A DNA stretch of 64,000 nucleotides from Hymenobacter sp. YC55 (GTDB taxonomy: Bacteria > Bacteroidota > Bacteroidia > Cytophagales > Hymenobacteraceae): contig NZ_JARNTX010000001.1 in assembly GCF_029433095.1 (NCBI RefSeq), positions 1,488,001 to 1,552,000 on the forward strand, written 5' to 3'. The notes beneath the pieces were generated by a model. It was not told the origin of the DNA, ran no database searches, and worked only from the letters and a program-made list of their open reading frames with translations. Shown one piece after another: positions 52,643 through 60,598 of this stretch (positions are counted from its first letter, which is position 1; every line of letters begins with the position of its first letter). The translations under genes were made by a program, and so were the position numbers.

Positions 52643-52655
52643 CTGCTATACAACC

Positions 52656-53390
52656 ATGCTACAGCAACACTACGACCGGTACACCACCCAAGACCAACTG
52701 GTTTGGAAGGTATTGTTCGACCGCCAAACAGCTCTGCTGCACAAACGTGCCTGCCAGGCTTTCGCGGATGGCCTGCAACGCGTTGGTTTTCACCGCAATG
52801 CCATTCCTAATTTCGAGGAAACCAGCGAGCGGCTTCAGAAGGCTACGGGTTGGCAGTTAGAGCCCGTACACGGCATGCTCAACGATGCCGAGTTCTTCGG
52901 CTTGCTGGCGCAGCGCAAATTCCCGGCTACCGTCTGGATTCGCTCCATGGCGCAGTTCGACTTCATCCAAGAGCCCGACTTGTTTCACGGGGTATTTGGG
53001 CACGTGCCGCTGCTCATGGACAAAGCGTTTGCTGATTTCCTGCACTTCCTGGGCCAAGTAGCCGCGCAGCATCTGCACGATGCGGCCGCGCTGGAGCGGC
53101 TCGATCGGCTCTATGGTTTCACGGTGCAGTTTGGGTTGGTAGAGGAAAACGGCGCTACCCGGATGTACGGCGCCGGTTTGCTGTCCTCCTCGGGCGAGAT
53201 TCACCATTGCATTGCCGACACCAGTACTCGTCGGCCTTTCGACTTGGCCACCGTGCTGCACACGCCCTACAGCGAAGCGCATTTGCAGGACCAATATTTC
53301 GTGCTGCCCAATTGGGAGCACCTTACTGGTAGCGTAGCCGAGCTAGCGGCCATTCTGGCTTCTGATTGGCAACTGAAACCAGTGGAATAA
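52656..53390 (+). CDS. phhA: Phenylalanine-4-hydroxylase homologue with altered metal site
   Basis: A 244-residue single-domain protein of the biopterin-dependent aromatic hydroxylase family, close to bacterial PhhA length. The fold signature is clear: VWIRSMAQFDFIQEPDLFHGVFGHVPLL with His111 and His116, and YGAGLLSSSGEIHH. However, the third iron ligand, Glu in YWFTVEFGL of typical members, is Gln158 here (YGFTVQFGL), the preceding Trp is Gly154, and the acidic residue after the first His is Gly112. These were confirmed at the DNA level (CAG at 53127, GGT at 53115). It may be a divergent or inactive hydroxylase, or tolerate Gln. It has its own leader and terminator, hence a single-gene unit. 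Confidence 0.85.
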   Translation: MLQQHYDRYTTQDQLVWKVLFDRQTALLHKRACQAFADGLQRVGFHRNAIPNFEETSERLQKATGWQLEPVHGMLNDAEFFGLLAQRKFPATVWIRSMAQFDFIQEPDLFHGVFGHVPLLMDKAFADFLHFLGQVAAQHLHDAAALERLDRLYGFTVQFGLVEENGATRMYGAGLLSSSGEIHHCIADTSTRRPFDLATVLHTPYSEAHLQDQYFVLPNWEHLTGSVAELAAILASDWQLKPVE

Positions 53391-53599
53391 ATTTCTTATA
53401 TTCAGAACCACAACAAGCAATAGTGTGGAAGCCTGTTCCGTAGTTTTTCAAGTTGTCTGAAGTATGGCAGTGGGAGGGGGGATACTAGTACAGCCATTGC
53501 TTCCAACTTGAAATAGCCGGGTAGGTTTCTGCTCTATCTGCTTGTTGTTTTTTTGTAATTAGGTCTGGTAGAGCTAATTATTTTAAATTTTATCTACCT

Positions 53600-53653
53600 C
53601 CGAATAACAACAAAGCCCGACTGCGCATACAGCCGGGCTTTGTTGTTATTCGG
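53600..53653. terminator. Bidirectional terminator after phhA
   Basis: 24-base arms (53600-53623 and 53630-53653) with one mismatch; the core AAAGCCCGACTG / CAGCCGGGCTTT repeats the theme and the A-C mismatch of the leader terminator. The gap 53391-53719 holds nothing else. Confidence 0.92.
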
Positions 53654-53719
53654 AAGTGGCCACTTATGGTTGAGGTGTGGCCACCAACTACTTACAGCTA
53701 ACTACCCCAAGTGCTGACC

Positions 53720-54583
53720 TTAACTTTTCAGCTTGAAGTTCTTCTTCAGGTAAGCTACCGACAGCGCGTGGGCATCGTCGCCAAACGTTTTGTTGTACTT
53801 GGGATTGGAAGGATTAGCGAAGGCGTGGTCGGCATCGTAGCTCTTGATGGTCACCTTCTTTTTGGCGGCGGCCATGTCTTTCTGAAATTGAGCTACCACT
53901 TCCGGGTTGATCCACTTGTCTTGGCTGCCGAAAATGCCAAGCACGTCCGTATTCAAGGTTTTGAGCTTGGTTACGTCTTTCTCGGGCATGCCGTAGTACA
54001 TCACGCAACCTACGTCTTGCTTGCCAGCCAGCAGAGCGGTTTGTAAGCTCCAACCGCCCCCGAAGCACCAGCCTACACTTGCCACTTGTGCCTTAGAACC
54101 AGCGTATTGCACGGCTCCTTTGATGATGGCCTGCGCGCGGTCGGTTTTCACGGCTTGCATGTATTTGCCAGCCTCTTCCGGTGTGGTAGCTACCTGGCCG
54201 TCGTACAGGTCGAGGGCTAGGATGTTGACACCGGGCAGGTCTTTGGCGTATTGCGCGGCTTCTTGCTTGATGTAGTCGTTGAGGCCCCACCACTCATGAA
54301 TCACGAACAGGTACTTGTCGGAGGGAGTGGCCGATTTGATTTCGAATCCTTTCCCGGTTTTGCCATCAGGGGTTTTAAACTCAATTGGCTGTCCTTCGCC
54401 CGCATAACGAAAAGGCAGCGGTGCATCGTGGCCGCCCGAGAAGTCCTCGTTGGTGGCGAGCATGGCAAAGGCCTCCGTTGCGTTTTGGTTTGTTGGCTTG
54501 GTGCAGCAGCTCATCGTGCTTTGCGCCGAAGCCATAACAGCCGTGCTTAATAGCACAGTAAGGAGAGTCCAGATTCTTTTCAT
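53720..54583 (-). CDS. Dienelactone hydrolase family protein (secreted)
   Basis: A 287-residue alpha/beta hydrolase with a signal peptide ending VMASAQ, then a short Cys-containing spacer (STMSCCTKP). The triad is visible: Cys173 in VGWCFGGG, Asp222 in FGSQDKW and His253 in SYDADHAFANP, the Cys-Asp-His arrangement of dienelactone hydrolases. Glu in VIHEWWGLN also matches. The family cleaves ester or lactone bonds of small molecules; the actual substrate is unknown. The export signal is unusual for classical chlorocatechol enzymes but common in Bacteroidota members. Confidence 0.85.
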   Translation of the reverse strand: MKRIWTLLTVLLSTAVMASAQSTMSCCTKPTNQNATEAFAMLATNEDFSGGHDAPLPFRYAGEGQPIEFKTPDGKTGKGFEIKSATPSDKYLFVIHEWWGLNDYIKQEAAQYAKDLPGVNILALDLYDGQVATTPEEAGKYMQAVKTDRAQAIIKGAVQYAGSKAQVASVGWCFGGGWSLQTALLAGKQDVGCVMYYGMPEKDVTKLKTLNTDVLGIFGSQDKWINPEVVAQFQKDMAAAKKKVTIKSYDADHAFANPSNPKYNKTFGDDAHALSVAYLKKNFKLKS

Positions 54584-54765
54584 GTAGAAAGTAAGGAAGA
54601 AGGATTAGTACAAAAACCTGTAAACCAATGTAATTACACAGGTTCAAAAGACTGGTGGTAAACTGTAAAATTGGAATTTAGTTTTGTACAATTACACAAG
54701 TTTACACTGGAACCAGCCAGTTGACTGACAGTCAAGCGTTGTAGGAATTGAGGGGTGACTGGGTT

Positions 54766-55263
54766 ATGCGGGTTATCTATTATCTATCAAGTTGTGCATG
54801 CATCGTGCACGGGCTCTTAGCGTGCACCCACCGCCCCGTAGGCGACTTCAGGCCGCTGCCGGTATCTACCATAGCACCTGCTCCCAAACTGCTATTCCTT
54901 AGCGGTCGGCTGACGGCCGAGCCATCTGGCTCCCGGCTCCACGACATGCACGCCGAGGCGGTGCTTGGTACTTTGAAAGCCCCTGAAACAGCAACTGACA
55001 CATCTGCTTTTTTGCGCGTTTCCCAACTCGATGGCCGTAGCCAGGTGGTAGGCGTAACGCGGGTCACGCATCCATTGCGCCGGAGCCTGGAGCACGTAGC
55101 CGATGATCAGCGCACTTTCCAGCGCAGCGAAGTGAAGTTGCCAGCGGCCGAGTTCTTCGTTCGGCTGGCTCTGCAGCCAACGGCCACTACGGTCCGCATC
55201 GAAGAAATTGCCGACGGTCGAACTTCTATCCTCAGTGAACTTGCTATTCCTTCTAAGCTATGA
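54766..55263 (+). CDS. Putative lipoprotein, translationally coupled to M64 peptidase
   Basis: 165 residues from the ATG at 54766 (MRVIYYLSSCACIVHGLLAC), with lipobox LLAC; an ATG six codons earlier is possible. The mature part (LLFLSGRLTAEPSGSRLHDMHAEAVLGTLKAP ... LPAAEFFVRLALQPTATTVRIEEI) looks like a single beta-sandwich. I do not recognise the family. Its stop overlaps the start of the M64 peptidase gene by 4 bases (ATGA), so the two are co-translated and probably work together, for example as a surface chaperone or inhibitor (inference). Confidence 0.7.
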   Translation: MRVIYYLSSCACIVHGLLACTHRPVGDFRPLPVSTIAPAPKLLFLSGRLTAEPSGSRLHDMHAEAVLGTLKAPETATDTSAFLRVSQLDGRSQVVGVTRVTHPLRRSLEHVADDQRTFQRSEVKLPAAEFFVRLALQPTATTVRIEEIADGRTSILSELAIPSKL

Positions 55264-56660
55264 AAGCCTATACATTTTACTTGTTATTGTTGCTATGGGC
55301 GGGGCTGTCTGGGCCAGTGGCCGCGCAAACCTTCCCCGTCGATACGTTGGTGAAAACGGGCAGCTTAACCAAGCGCATCAATCTGGTTTTTGTCCCCGAC
55401 GGCTATAAGGAAGCGGAAATGCCTTTATTCATTAGTAGGGCCAAGCAGGCCTTGCATAGCTTGCTAACTCAAAGTCCGTTTCAGGAATATCAGCAGTATT
55501 TTAATGCCTTCGCCATTAAAGTGCCTTCTGCCGAGAGCGGCTCGACACACCCTCGCACGGCGCCTGACTGCGGTCCTACGCCTTCCTTCAAGGCATCCAC
55601 TTACTTCAACAGCACCTTCGATGTGGGCAGTATTCACCGCTTGCTGGTGCCCCAGCGAACTGCGGCTTTGGGCATGGTGCTGGCCCAAAGCTTCCCAACC
55701 TACGACCAAGTATTTGTGCTGGTCAACTCCAGTGAGTACGGCGGTTCGGGTGGGCAGTTTGCCACCTTTTCAGCCAATAACAACGCCTCCGAAATAGCCA
55801 TCCACGAAATCGGACACTCCTTTGCGGGGCTATCCGACGAGTATTGGGCAGGAAGCCAATACGCACGGGAAACAGCCAACATGACCCAAACCACCGATCC
55901 GGCCACAGTGCGCTGGGCTTCCTGGATGGGCACGAATGCCGTGGGTATCTATCCTCACGTAGACCATCCTGAATGGCAAAAGCCGCACCAGAACTGCAAA
56001 ATGCAGTTCTTGGATATGCCTTTCTGCTCGGTGTGCAAAGAGACATTTGTGGAGCGCATACACACGTTGGTGCCGCCGTTGCAAGCCTGTTCTCCCACCA
56101 ATTTCACGATCAGCAACCCCCGCCAAGATTTGTCGTTCGCGCTTACCTTGTTGCCACCCAGCCCTAACACGCTCAAGGTAACCTGGACCCGCGACGGTGA
56201 GGTGTTTGCCCGCGACACGGCGGCAACCACTGTTGCGCTGGCGCAATTGCCATCGGGCATGCACACCGTTCGCGCCGTTGTGGTCGATACGACGGGCCTC
56301 ACACGCCAAGCCAGCCACGTCATACAACACACTTATACGGTTGACTGGACTATCACCCGCACTGTTGCCGGGGTGAGCATGGCTTCCGCTACGGCAGTGT
56401 ACGAAGTGGAGACGTACCCCAACCCCGTAAGCGACGTGCTAACGCTCAACTACCAACTGCCTCGCGTGGCGCCAGTAACCGTTACGGTGCTCGATGCTGC
56501 TGGCCGCAAAGTGAAAACTATTCGGTATAACCGGCAAGCTGCCGGCCGCTACCATTATCAATTACGGGCCGAAGAACTAGGGATAAGCCAGGCTGGTATC
56601 TACACGCTGCTGCTCGATGTAGATGGTATTCCTATCACGCGGCAACTCGTGAAGCAATAA
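55260..56660 (+). CDS. M64 family metallopeptidase with T9SS sorting domain
   Basis: A 466-residue protein with a signal peptide ending GPVAAQ. The catalytic domain (about 24-280) shows NLVFVPDGYKEAEM and the zinc motif HEIGH (182-186), followed by SDEYW, as in IgA-peptidase-M64-type enzymes. An Ig-like domain follows (about 285-370), then a type IX sorting domain (about 385-466, ETYPNPVSDVLTLNYQLP ... GIYTLLLDVDGIPITRQLVKQ). It is thus likely exported and attached to, or released from, the cell surface. The substrate is unknown; IgA is not implied in a free-living organism. Confidence 0.88.
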   Translation: MKAYTFYLLLLLWAGLSGPVAAQTFPVDTLVKTGSLTKRINLVFVPDGYKEAEMPLFISRAKQALHSLLTQSPFQEYQQYFNAFAIKVPSAESGSTHPRTAPDCGPTPSFKASTYFNSTFDVGSIHRLLVPQRTAALGMVLAQSFPTYDQVFVLVNSSEYGGSGGQFATFSANNNASEIAIHEIGHSFAGLSDEYWAGSQYARETANMTQTTDPATVRWASWMGTNAVGIYPHVDHPEWQKPHQNCKMQFLDMPFCSVCKETFVERIHTLVPPLQACSPTNFTISNPRQDLSFALTLLPPSPNTLKVTWTRDGEVFARDTAATTVALAQLPSGMHTVRAVVVDTTGLTRQASHVIQHTYTVDWTITRTVAGVSMASATAVYEVETYPNPVSDVLTLNYQLPRVAPVTVTVLDAAGRKVKTIRYNRQAAGRYHYQLRAEELGISQAGIYTLLLDVDGIPITRQLVKQ

Positions 56661-56689
56661 GCTCTCTGTTGAATTCCACTTCAGTAGGT

Positions 56690-58006
56690 CTAGCGGCTTG
56701 TCCGTACCACTGCGCGTAGTTCCGTGAGCAAGGCGTAGAGACCAACGTAGGTCCGGTTCAAGTAAATAAAGTGCTCGGAGCCACGCGGTTCCCGTTGCTG
56801 TCGCAGTTCCGGCTGCTGCATCAGGTCGTCGCCGAGGGCGTAGAGTGCCTGCATGTACGACGGGTCGCCGAAGTCGAACACCTCTTGCCGGAACGGCCGA
56901 CCGACTAGCTCTAGCGACGCTTGCATGGTGTCGAGGTAGAACTGCTGCCGGGTAATGGTATCCTCAGGACGCAGAATGCCCGCTTCGGTGAGCAGTGCCG
57001 CCAGCTTGCTACGGTCGGCTAGGGTTTCGGGCGTTAGGAGGCCGTTGAAGAGGCGGTGTACATCGGCGGGTACTTCTTTTACGCAACCAAAATCCAGTAC
57101 ACCAACGGTGCCACCGGCTTCGGCGCGCAGCAGGAAGTTGCCGGGGTGCGGGTCGGCGTGTACCATGCGTAACTCGTTGAGCTGGTACATGTAGAAGTCC
57201 CACAGGGCCTGGCCCAACTGATTACGTACTTCCTGCTTGGGAGCGGTAGCCAAGAACTCCTTTAAGTGCAGGCCGGGCAGCCAATCCATGGTTAGGATGC
57301 GGGCCGAGGACAGCGCCGGGTAATAGGTGGCAAACTCCAGGTGCGGCAAACCGGCGCACTGCGCTGCTATTGCTTGCCCGCGCCGCAACTCCAAGGCATA
57401 ATCCGTTTCCTCGATGAGGCGAGTTTCCACTTCCTGCAAGTAAGGGCGTACCGTGGCTTCATCTAAGCCCAACACGCGCAACGCAATGGGCTTGACCAGC
57501 CGAATATCCGAGCGGATGCTGTCGGCCACGCCGGGGTATTGCACCTTCACGGCCAAGGCTTTCCCGTCTTTGCGTGCGAAGTGTACCTGCCCGATGCTGG
57601 CTGCCTGCCGGGCGTTGATGTCAAATTCCTCGAATACCTCGAACGGCGACTTCCCGAAAGCATCCCGAAATGCCTTCACCACCAACGGGCCCGATAGGGG
57701 CGGCGTTTGGTACTGCGCCTGCGCAAACTGGTCGGCATAAGCGGTAGGCAGTAGATTCTTTTCCATGGCCAGCATCTGCGCCACTTTCAGCACCGAGCCT
57801 TTCATCTCGCTTAGGGTGCCATACAGTTCGGCCGCGTTGGCCGCATGCAGATCATCGGTGGTGCTTTCGGCTCCTACGGCGCGCTTGGCGTAATGCTTCA
57901 CGTAGTTGGCGCCTACGTTGAGGCCAGTACGCGCAAAGCGAGCCGCCCGCGCTACTTTGGTGGTGGGAAGAGAAGAAAGAGAGTTATTCTCAGGTAATTC
58001 GGACAT
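56690..58006 (-). CDS. ABC1/UbiB-type atypical kinase (AarF family)
   Basis: A 438-residue kinase-like protein. The N-terminal regulatory segment carries EMKGSVLKVAQML, where the family signature KxGQ reads KVAQ. The Ala-rich nucleotide loop QAASIGQVHFARKDGKALAVKVQYPGV is normal. The catalytic loop VHADPHPGNFLL and the metal motif VGVLDFGCVKEV are intact. Family members act as ATPases supporting quinone synthesis or lipid metabolism. The TetR-like gene lies about 400 bp upstream on the same strand beyond a repeat; such pairs recur in this group, so regulation by it is plausible. Confidence 0.85.
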   Translation of the reverse strand: MSELPENNSLSSLPTTKVARAARFARTGLNVGANYVKHYAKRAVGAESTTDDLHAANAAELYGTLSEMKGSVLKVAQMLAMEKNLLPTAYADQFAQAQYQTPPLSGPLVVKAFRDAFGKSPFEVFEEFDINARQAASIGQVHFARKDGKALAVKVQYPGVADSIRSDIRLVKPIALRVLGLDEATVRPYLQEVETRLIEETDYALELRRGQAIAAQCAGLPHLEFATYYPALSSARILTMDWLPGLHLKEFLATAPKQEVRNQLGQALWDFYMYQLNELRMVHADPHPGNFLLRAEAGGTVGVLDFGCVKEVPADVHRLFNGLLTPETLADRSKLAALLTEAGILRPEDTITRQQFYLDTMQASLELVGRPFRQEVFDFGDPSYMQALYALGDDLMQQPELRQQREPRGSEHFIYLNRTYVGLYALLTELRAVVRTSR

Positions 58007-58223
58007 TCAAATTGATGTGAAAACGGTGTAAATCCGCTGCGCAACAGCTGCTTGCTCAAGGCCATCAAGCTGACGCGACGCCTCCTAAGTGTTTCGCATG
58101 CTAAGGTTGTATAGGCAACTATTGCCAAAGCACCTATCATGCTGAAGATGTGGCGCATCAAGCCAGGGATGCAACGAAGCTAAAGCATCTCGCCGCGCGT
58201 GCTGACGAAGCCAAACTATATCG

Positions 58224-58320
58224 GTCATGCTGAGCGCAGCCGAAGCATCTCGCTCGAATCGTTGCAGCACTAACTGAGTTTACCACACTAGCGAGATGCT
58301 TCGACTGCGCTCAGCATGAC
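58224..58320. repeat. Paired-hairpin intergenic repeat, locus D
   Basis: The forward arm GTCATGCTGAGCGCAGCCGA and reverse arm ending GCGCTCAGCATGAC enclose CTCGAATCGTTGCAG and TTACCACACTAG. It is preceded by GCCAAACTATATCG as at locus B. A degenerate additional copy lies at about 58135-58200 (ATCATGCTGAAG ... AAGCATCTCGC). The rest of gap 58007-58407 holds nothing recognised. Confidence 0.88.
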
Positions 58321-58407
58321 GTCCTGATTGAGTAGTTAGCCTGTGCACGCACGCGGGATGTTATGACACGCGGCCGCCAGATCAAGCAAACCGTACACTT
58401 TTTCAAA

Positions 58408-59094
58408 CTAGCGCCGACGGCGGCTGTGCAGCAGAAAGCGAATGAAGTCGGTGGCAGAATCCAGGGTGTTGCGGCCGACTAGGTCGAAGCTCAACGTCAC
58501 GGCTTTTTCAATGGCTGCGTCGGTGCGCTCGAAGTTGATGCTGTCATCTTTGGCAAAGAAGCTCAGTACAAACAACTGTTGCTGCCAGAAAAACTGCGGG
58601 TAGCCGTCCTGGATAAGCTGGCGGCTGGCTACTTCGTCGGTGCGGCGTCCTTCGCGCAGGATTTCATCTACAAAATCCTCAAACTCCTGCCGGAAATCAT
58701 CGAGCACCCGAGGCGTGAGGCCCGGCATTTTTGAAAGCGAGCGGCGCAACGCGTTGAGGGCGTAGCTGCGGTTGCGCTTTAAAATCTCGATGAGCGTGTA
58801 GTAGAAAGCCAGCAGCTTTTCGCGGGCACCGTACTGCTCCCAAACAGGCTCCTTGGCGGCCGTGGCCCGAGCTTCCCGGCCAAAGTCGGCCCACAACTCC
58901 CGGTCGATAACGTCGAAGTTGGCATAGTGCAGGTAGAACTCCTGCTCAGGCAAACCAAGCTTCTTGGTGAGCTTGTACACCGACGCCGGCTGGTGGCCTT
59001 TGTCTAATACATAGTCGAGGTAGGCTTGCTTGATCCGGACTTTTGTGGCGCTGGCCGTTTCGGGCATTGCTTGAGGCGAAGGTTGCTGTTCCAT
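58408..59094 (-). CDS. TetR family transcriptional regulator
   Basis: A 228-residue all-helical protein. The N-terminal helix-turn-helix (TKVRIKQAYLDYVLDKGHQPASVYKLTKKLGLPEQEFYLHYANFDVIDRELW) has the TetR pattern, with FYLHYANFD equivalent to the usual YYHFxNKE. The long C-terminal ligand-binding region ends in a basic LHSRRRR tail. The ligand is unknown. Its position next to the ABC1 kinase gene suggests that gene is its target (inference). Confidence 0.8.
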   Translation of the reverse strand: MEQQPSPQAMPETASATKVRIKQAYLDYVLDKGHQPASVYKLTKKLGLPEQEFYLHYANFDVIDRELWADFGREARATAAKEPVWEQYGAREKLLAFYYTLIEILKRNRSYALNALRRSLSKMPGLTPRVLDDFRQEFEDFVDEILREGRRTDEVASRQLIQDGYPQFFWQQQLFVLSFFAKDDSINFERTDAAIEKAVTLSFDLVGRNTLDSATDFIRFLLHSRRRR

Positions 59095-59165
59095 AGTACT
59101 ATTATAACCATCGGGGCGGCCGATTAGTTGAGTTTATTCCGAACAGTTTCCACCTATTGCCTCCC

Positions 59166-60491
59166 TCAGCTTACAGCCGCCCGATACGCGGTGCGGAAGG
59201 TTTCTATGGCCCGTTCGCGCGCAAACTTGTGGTCTACTATAGGCACCGGATAAGCACTAGTACCGTATTCGGGCACCCACTTTTTCACGTAGGCCAGGTC
59301 CGGGTCGTACTGCTTTAGCTGACTCTGGGGGCTGTATACCCGGAACCAGGGTGCCGCTACCACTCCGGTACCCGCCATCCACTGCCAGTTGCCCACGTTC
59401 TGGCTCATATCGTAGTCGAGCAGCTTGTCGGAGAAGTACTTGTCGCCCCACCGCCAATCAATGAGCAAGTGCTTTACCAGGAAGCCGGCCGTAGCAATGC
59501 GGGCGCGGTTGGGCATGTAGCCGGTTTCGTTTAGCTCGCGCATGCCGGCGTCTACCAGCGGGTAGCCGGTGCGGCCTGCACACCACGCCCGAAACTCTTC
59601 TTCGTTGTTGCGGTAGGGCACGTGGCGCAGGCGGGGCTCATAGCTTTCGGTGGCAGTATATGGGTAGTGCCACAGCAGCATCATGAAGTAGTCGCGCCAG
59701 ATGAGTTCGGCCAGCAGCTTGGGGTTCAGTTCTTGAGCCTGCCGCATCAGCTCCCGCACGCTTAGCGTCCCGAAGCGCAAGTGTACCGAGCGGCGTGTGC
59801 TGCTGTCCACCCGACCGGGTGTGTTGCGGGTGAGGTGGTAGTTGCGCACCAAGCTTTCGGTAGGTAGCTCGGCAGAGGGCACAAACTGCCGGAATTCCTC
59901 GAAGCCCATTTCGGTTAGGGTGGGGCGGCGGGGTGCGTTGGGAAGCTTAGCTAGGTTGGTGGCGTTGAACAGCTCGGCCGAGGGGTAGGGGAGCAGTTGC
60001 TCGTTGCGGAGAGTTTCCAGCCAAGCCTTACGGTACGTCCCGAATACTTTGGAAGGCTTGCCTGATTTGCCGAGTATCTCGTTTTTGGCAAAGATTACTT
60101 GGTCTTTCAGCGCGTGAAATGTGGCACCATGCTGCTGGCACAGCTGTGCTACGGCGGTGTCCCGTTCGGTGGCGTAGGGCTCGTAGTCTTCGTTGGTGTA
60201 CACGGCGGCCACCTTGTAGGTGGTCAGCAACTGCGCGAAAACTTCGAGCGGCCGCCCATAAAATGCCAGCAGCTGGCCCCCTGATTGGGAGGTTTTGCGG
60301 CCCAACCGCTCTACCTCATCATAAATAAACGTGACGCGCGCATCGCTCCGGCTAGGCAGCAGATCCAGGATTTCTCGGTCGTAGATAAAGAGCGGTACCA
60401 CTGGGAATCCGCTTTGCAAAGCGGCGGCCAAGCCGGCGTTGTCGTGAAAACGAATGTCGCGGCGGTGCCAAAAGAGCGTAATTTCTGTCAT
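59166..60491 (-). CDS. phrB: Cryptochrome / deoxyribodipyrimidine photolyase
   Basis: A 441-residue FAD protein that repairs UV-induced pyrimidine dimers using blue light. The antenna domain starts MTEITLFWHRRDIRFHDNAGL. The FAD domain shows ELIWRDYFMMLLWHYP, FRAWCAGRTGYPLVDAGMREL, MPNRARIATAGFLVKHLLIDWRWG and QNVGNWQWMAGTG, with the Trp-rich electron path in place. I chose the ATG at 60489-60491; the frame is open 12 more codons upstream, into an inverted repeat. Whether it repairs DNA or acts as a light sensor cannot be decided, but the repair type is likelier. Confidence 0.92.
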   Translation of the reverse strand: MTEITLFWHRRDIRFHDNAGLAAALQSGFPVVPLFIYDREILDLLPSRSDARVTFIYDEVERLGRKTSQSGGQLLAFYGRPLEVFAQLLTTYKVAAVYTNEDYEPYATERDTAVAQLCQQHGATFHALKDQVIFAKNEILGKSGKPSKVFGTYRKAWLETLRNEQLLPYPSAELFNATNLAKLPNAPRRPTLTEMGFEEFRQFVPSAELPTESLVRNYHLTRNTPGRVDSSTRRSVHLRFGTLSVRELMRQAQELNPKLLAELIWRDYFMMLLWHYPYTATESYEPRLRHVPYRNNEEEFRAWCAGRTGYPLVDAGMRELNETGYMPNRARIATAGFLVKHLLIDWRWGDKYFSDKLLDYDMSQNVGNWQWMAGTGVVAAPWFRVYSPQSQLKQYDPDLAYVKKWVPEYGTSAYPVPIVDHKFARERAIETFRTAYRAAVS

Positions 60492-60507
60492 AAAGCAAGT
60501 ATAGCAC

Positions 60508-60592
60508 GAAGCTTCAACTTCGCCCATCGTTGAACCATATACTTAGTACGGGCTGCAGGTCAACGACGATACGCGAAATCGAAGCTCCGCGC
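60508..60592. repeat. Inverted-repeat element, family 2, copy 2
   Basis: The left arm GAAGCTTCAACTTCGCCCAT plus CG (60508-60529) and right arm CGATACGCG ... GAAGCTCCGCGC (60567-60592) resemble the element at 4039-4127. It fills the space between the SDR stop codon and the photolyase start. Confidence 0.65.
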
Positions 60593-60598
60593 TGCTCG

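Noticed and set aside
52476..52650. T-box or tetrahydrofolate riboswitch before phhA
   Set aside because: No T-box AGGGUGGNACCGCG-like motif and no match to the THF aptamer core that I know.
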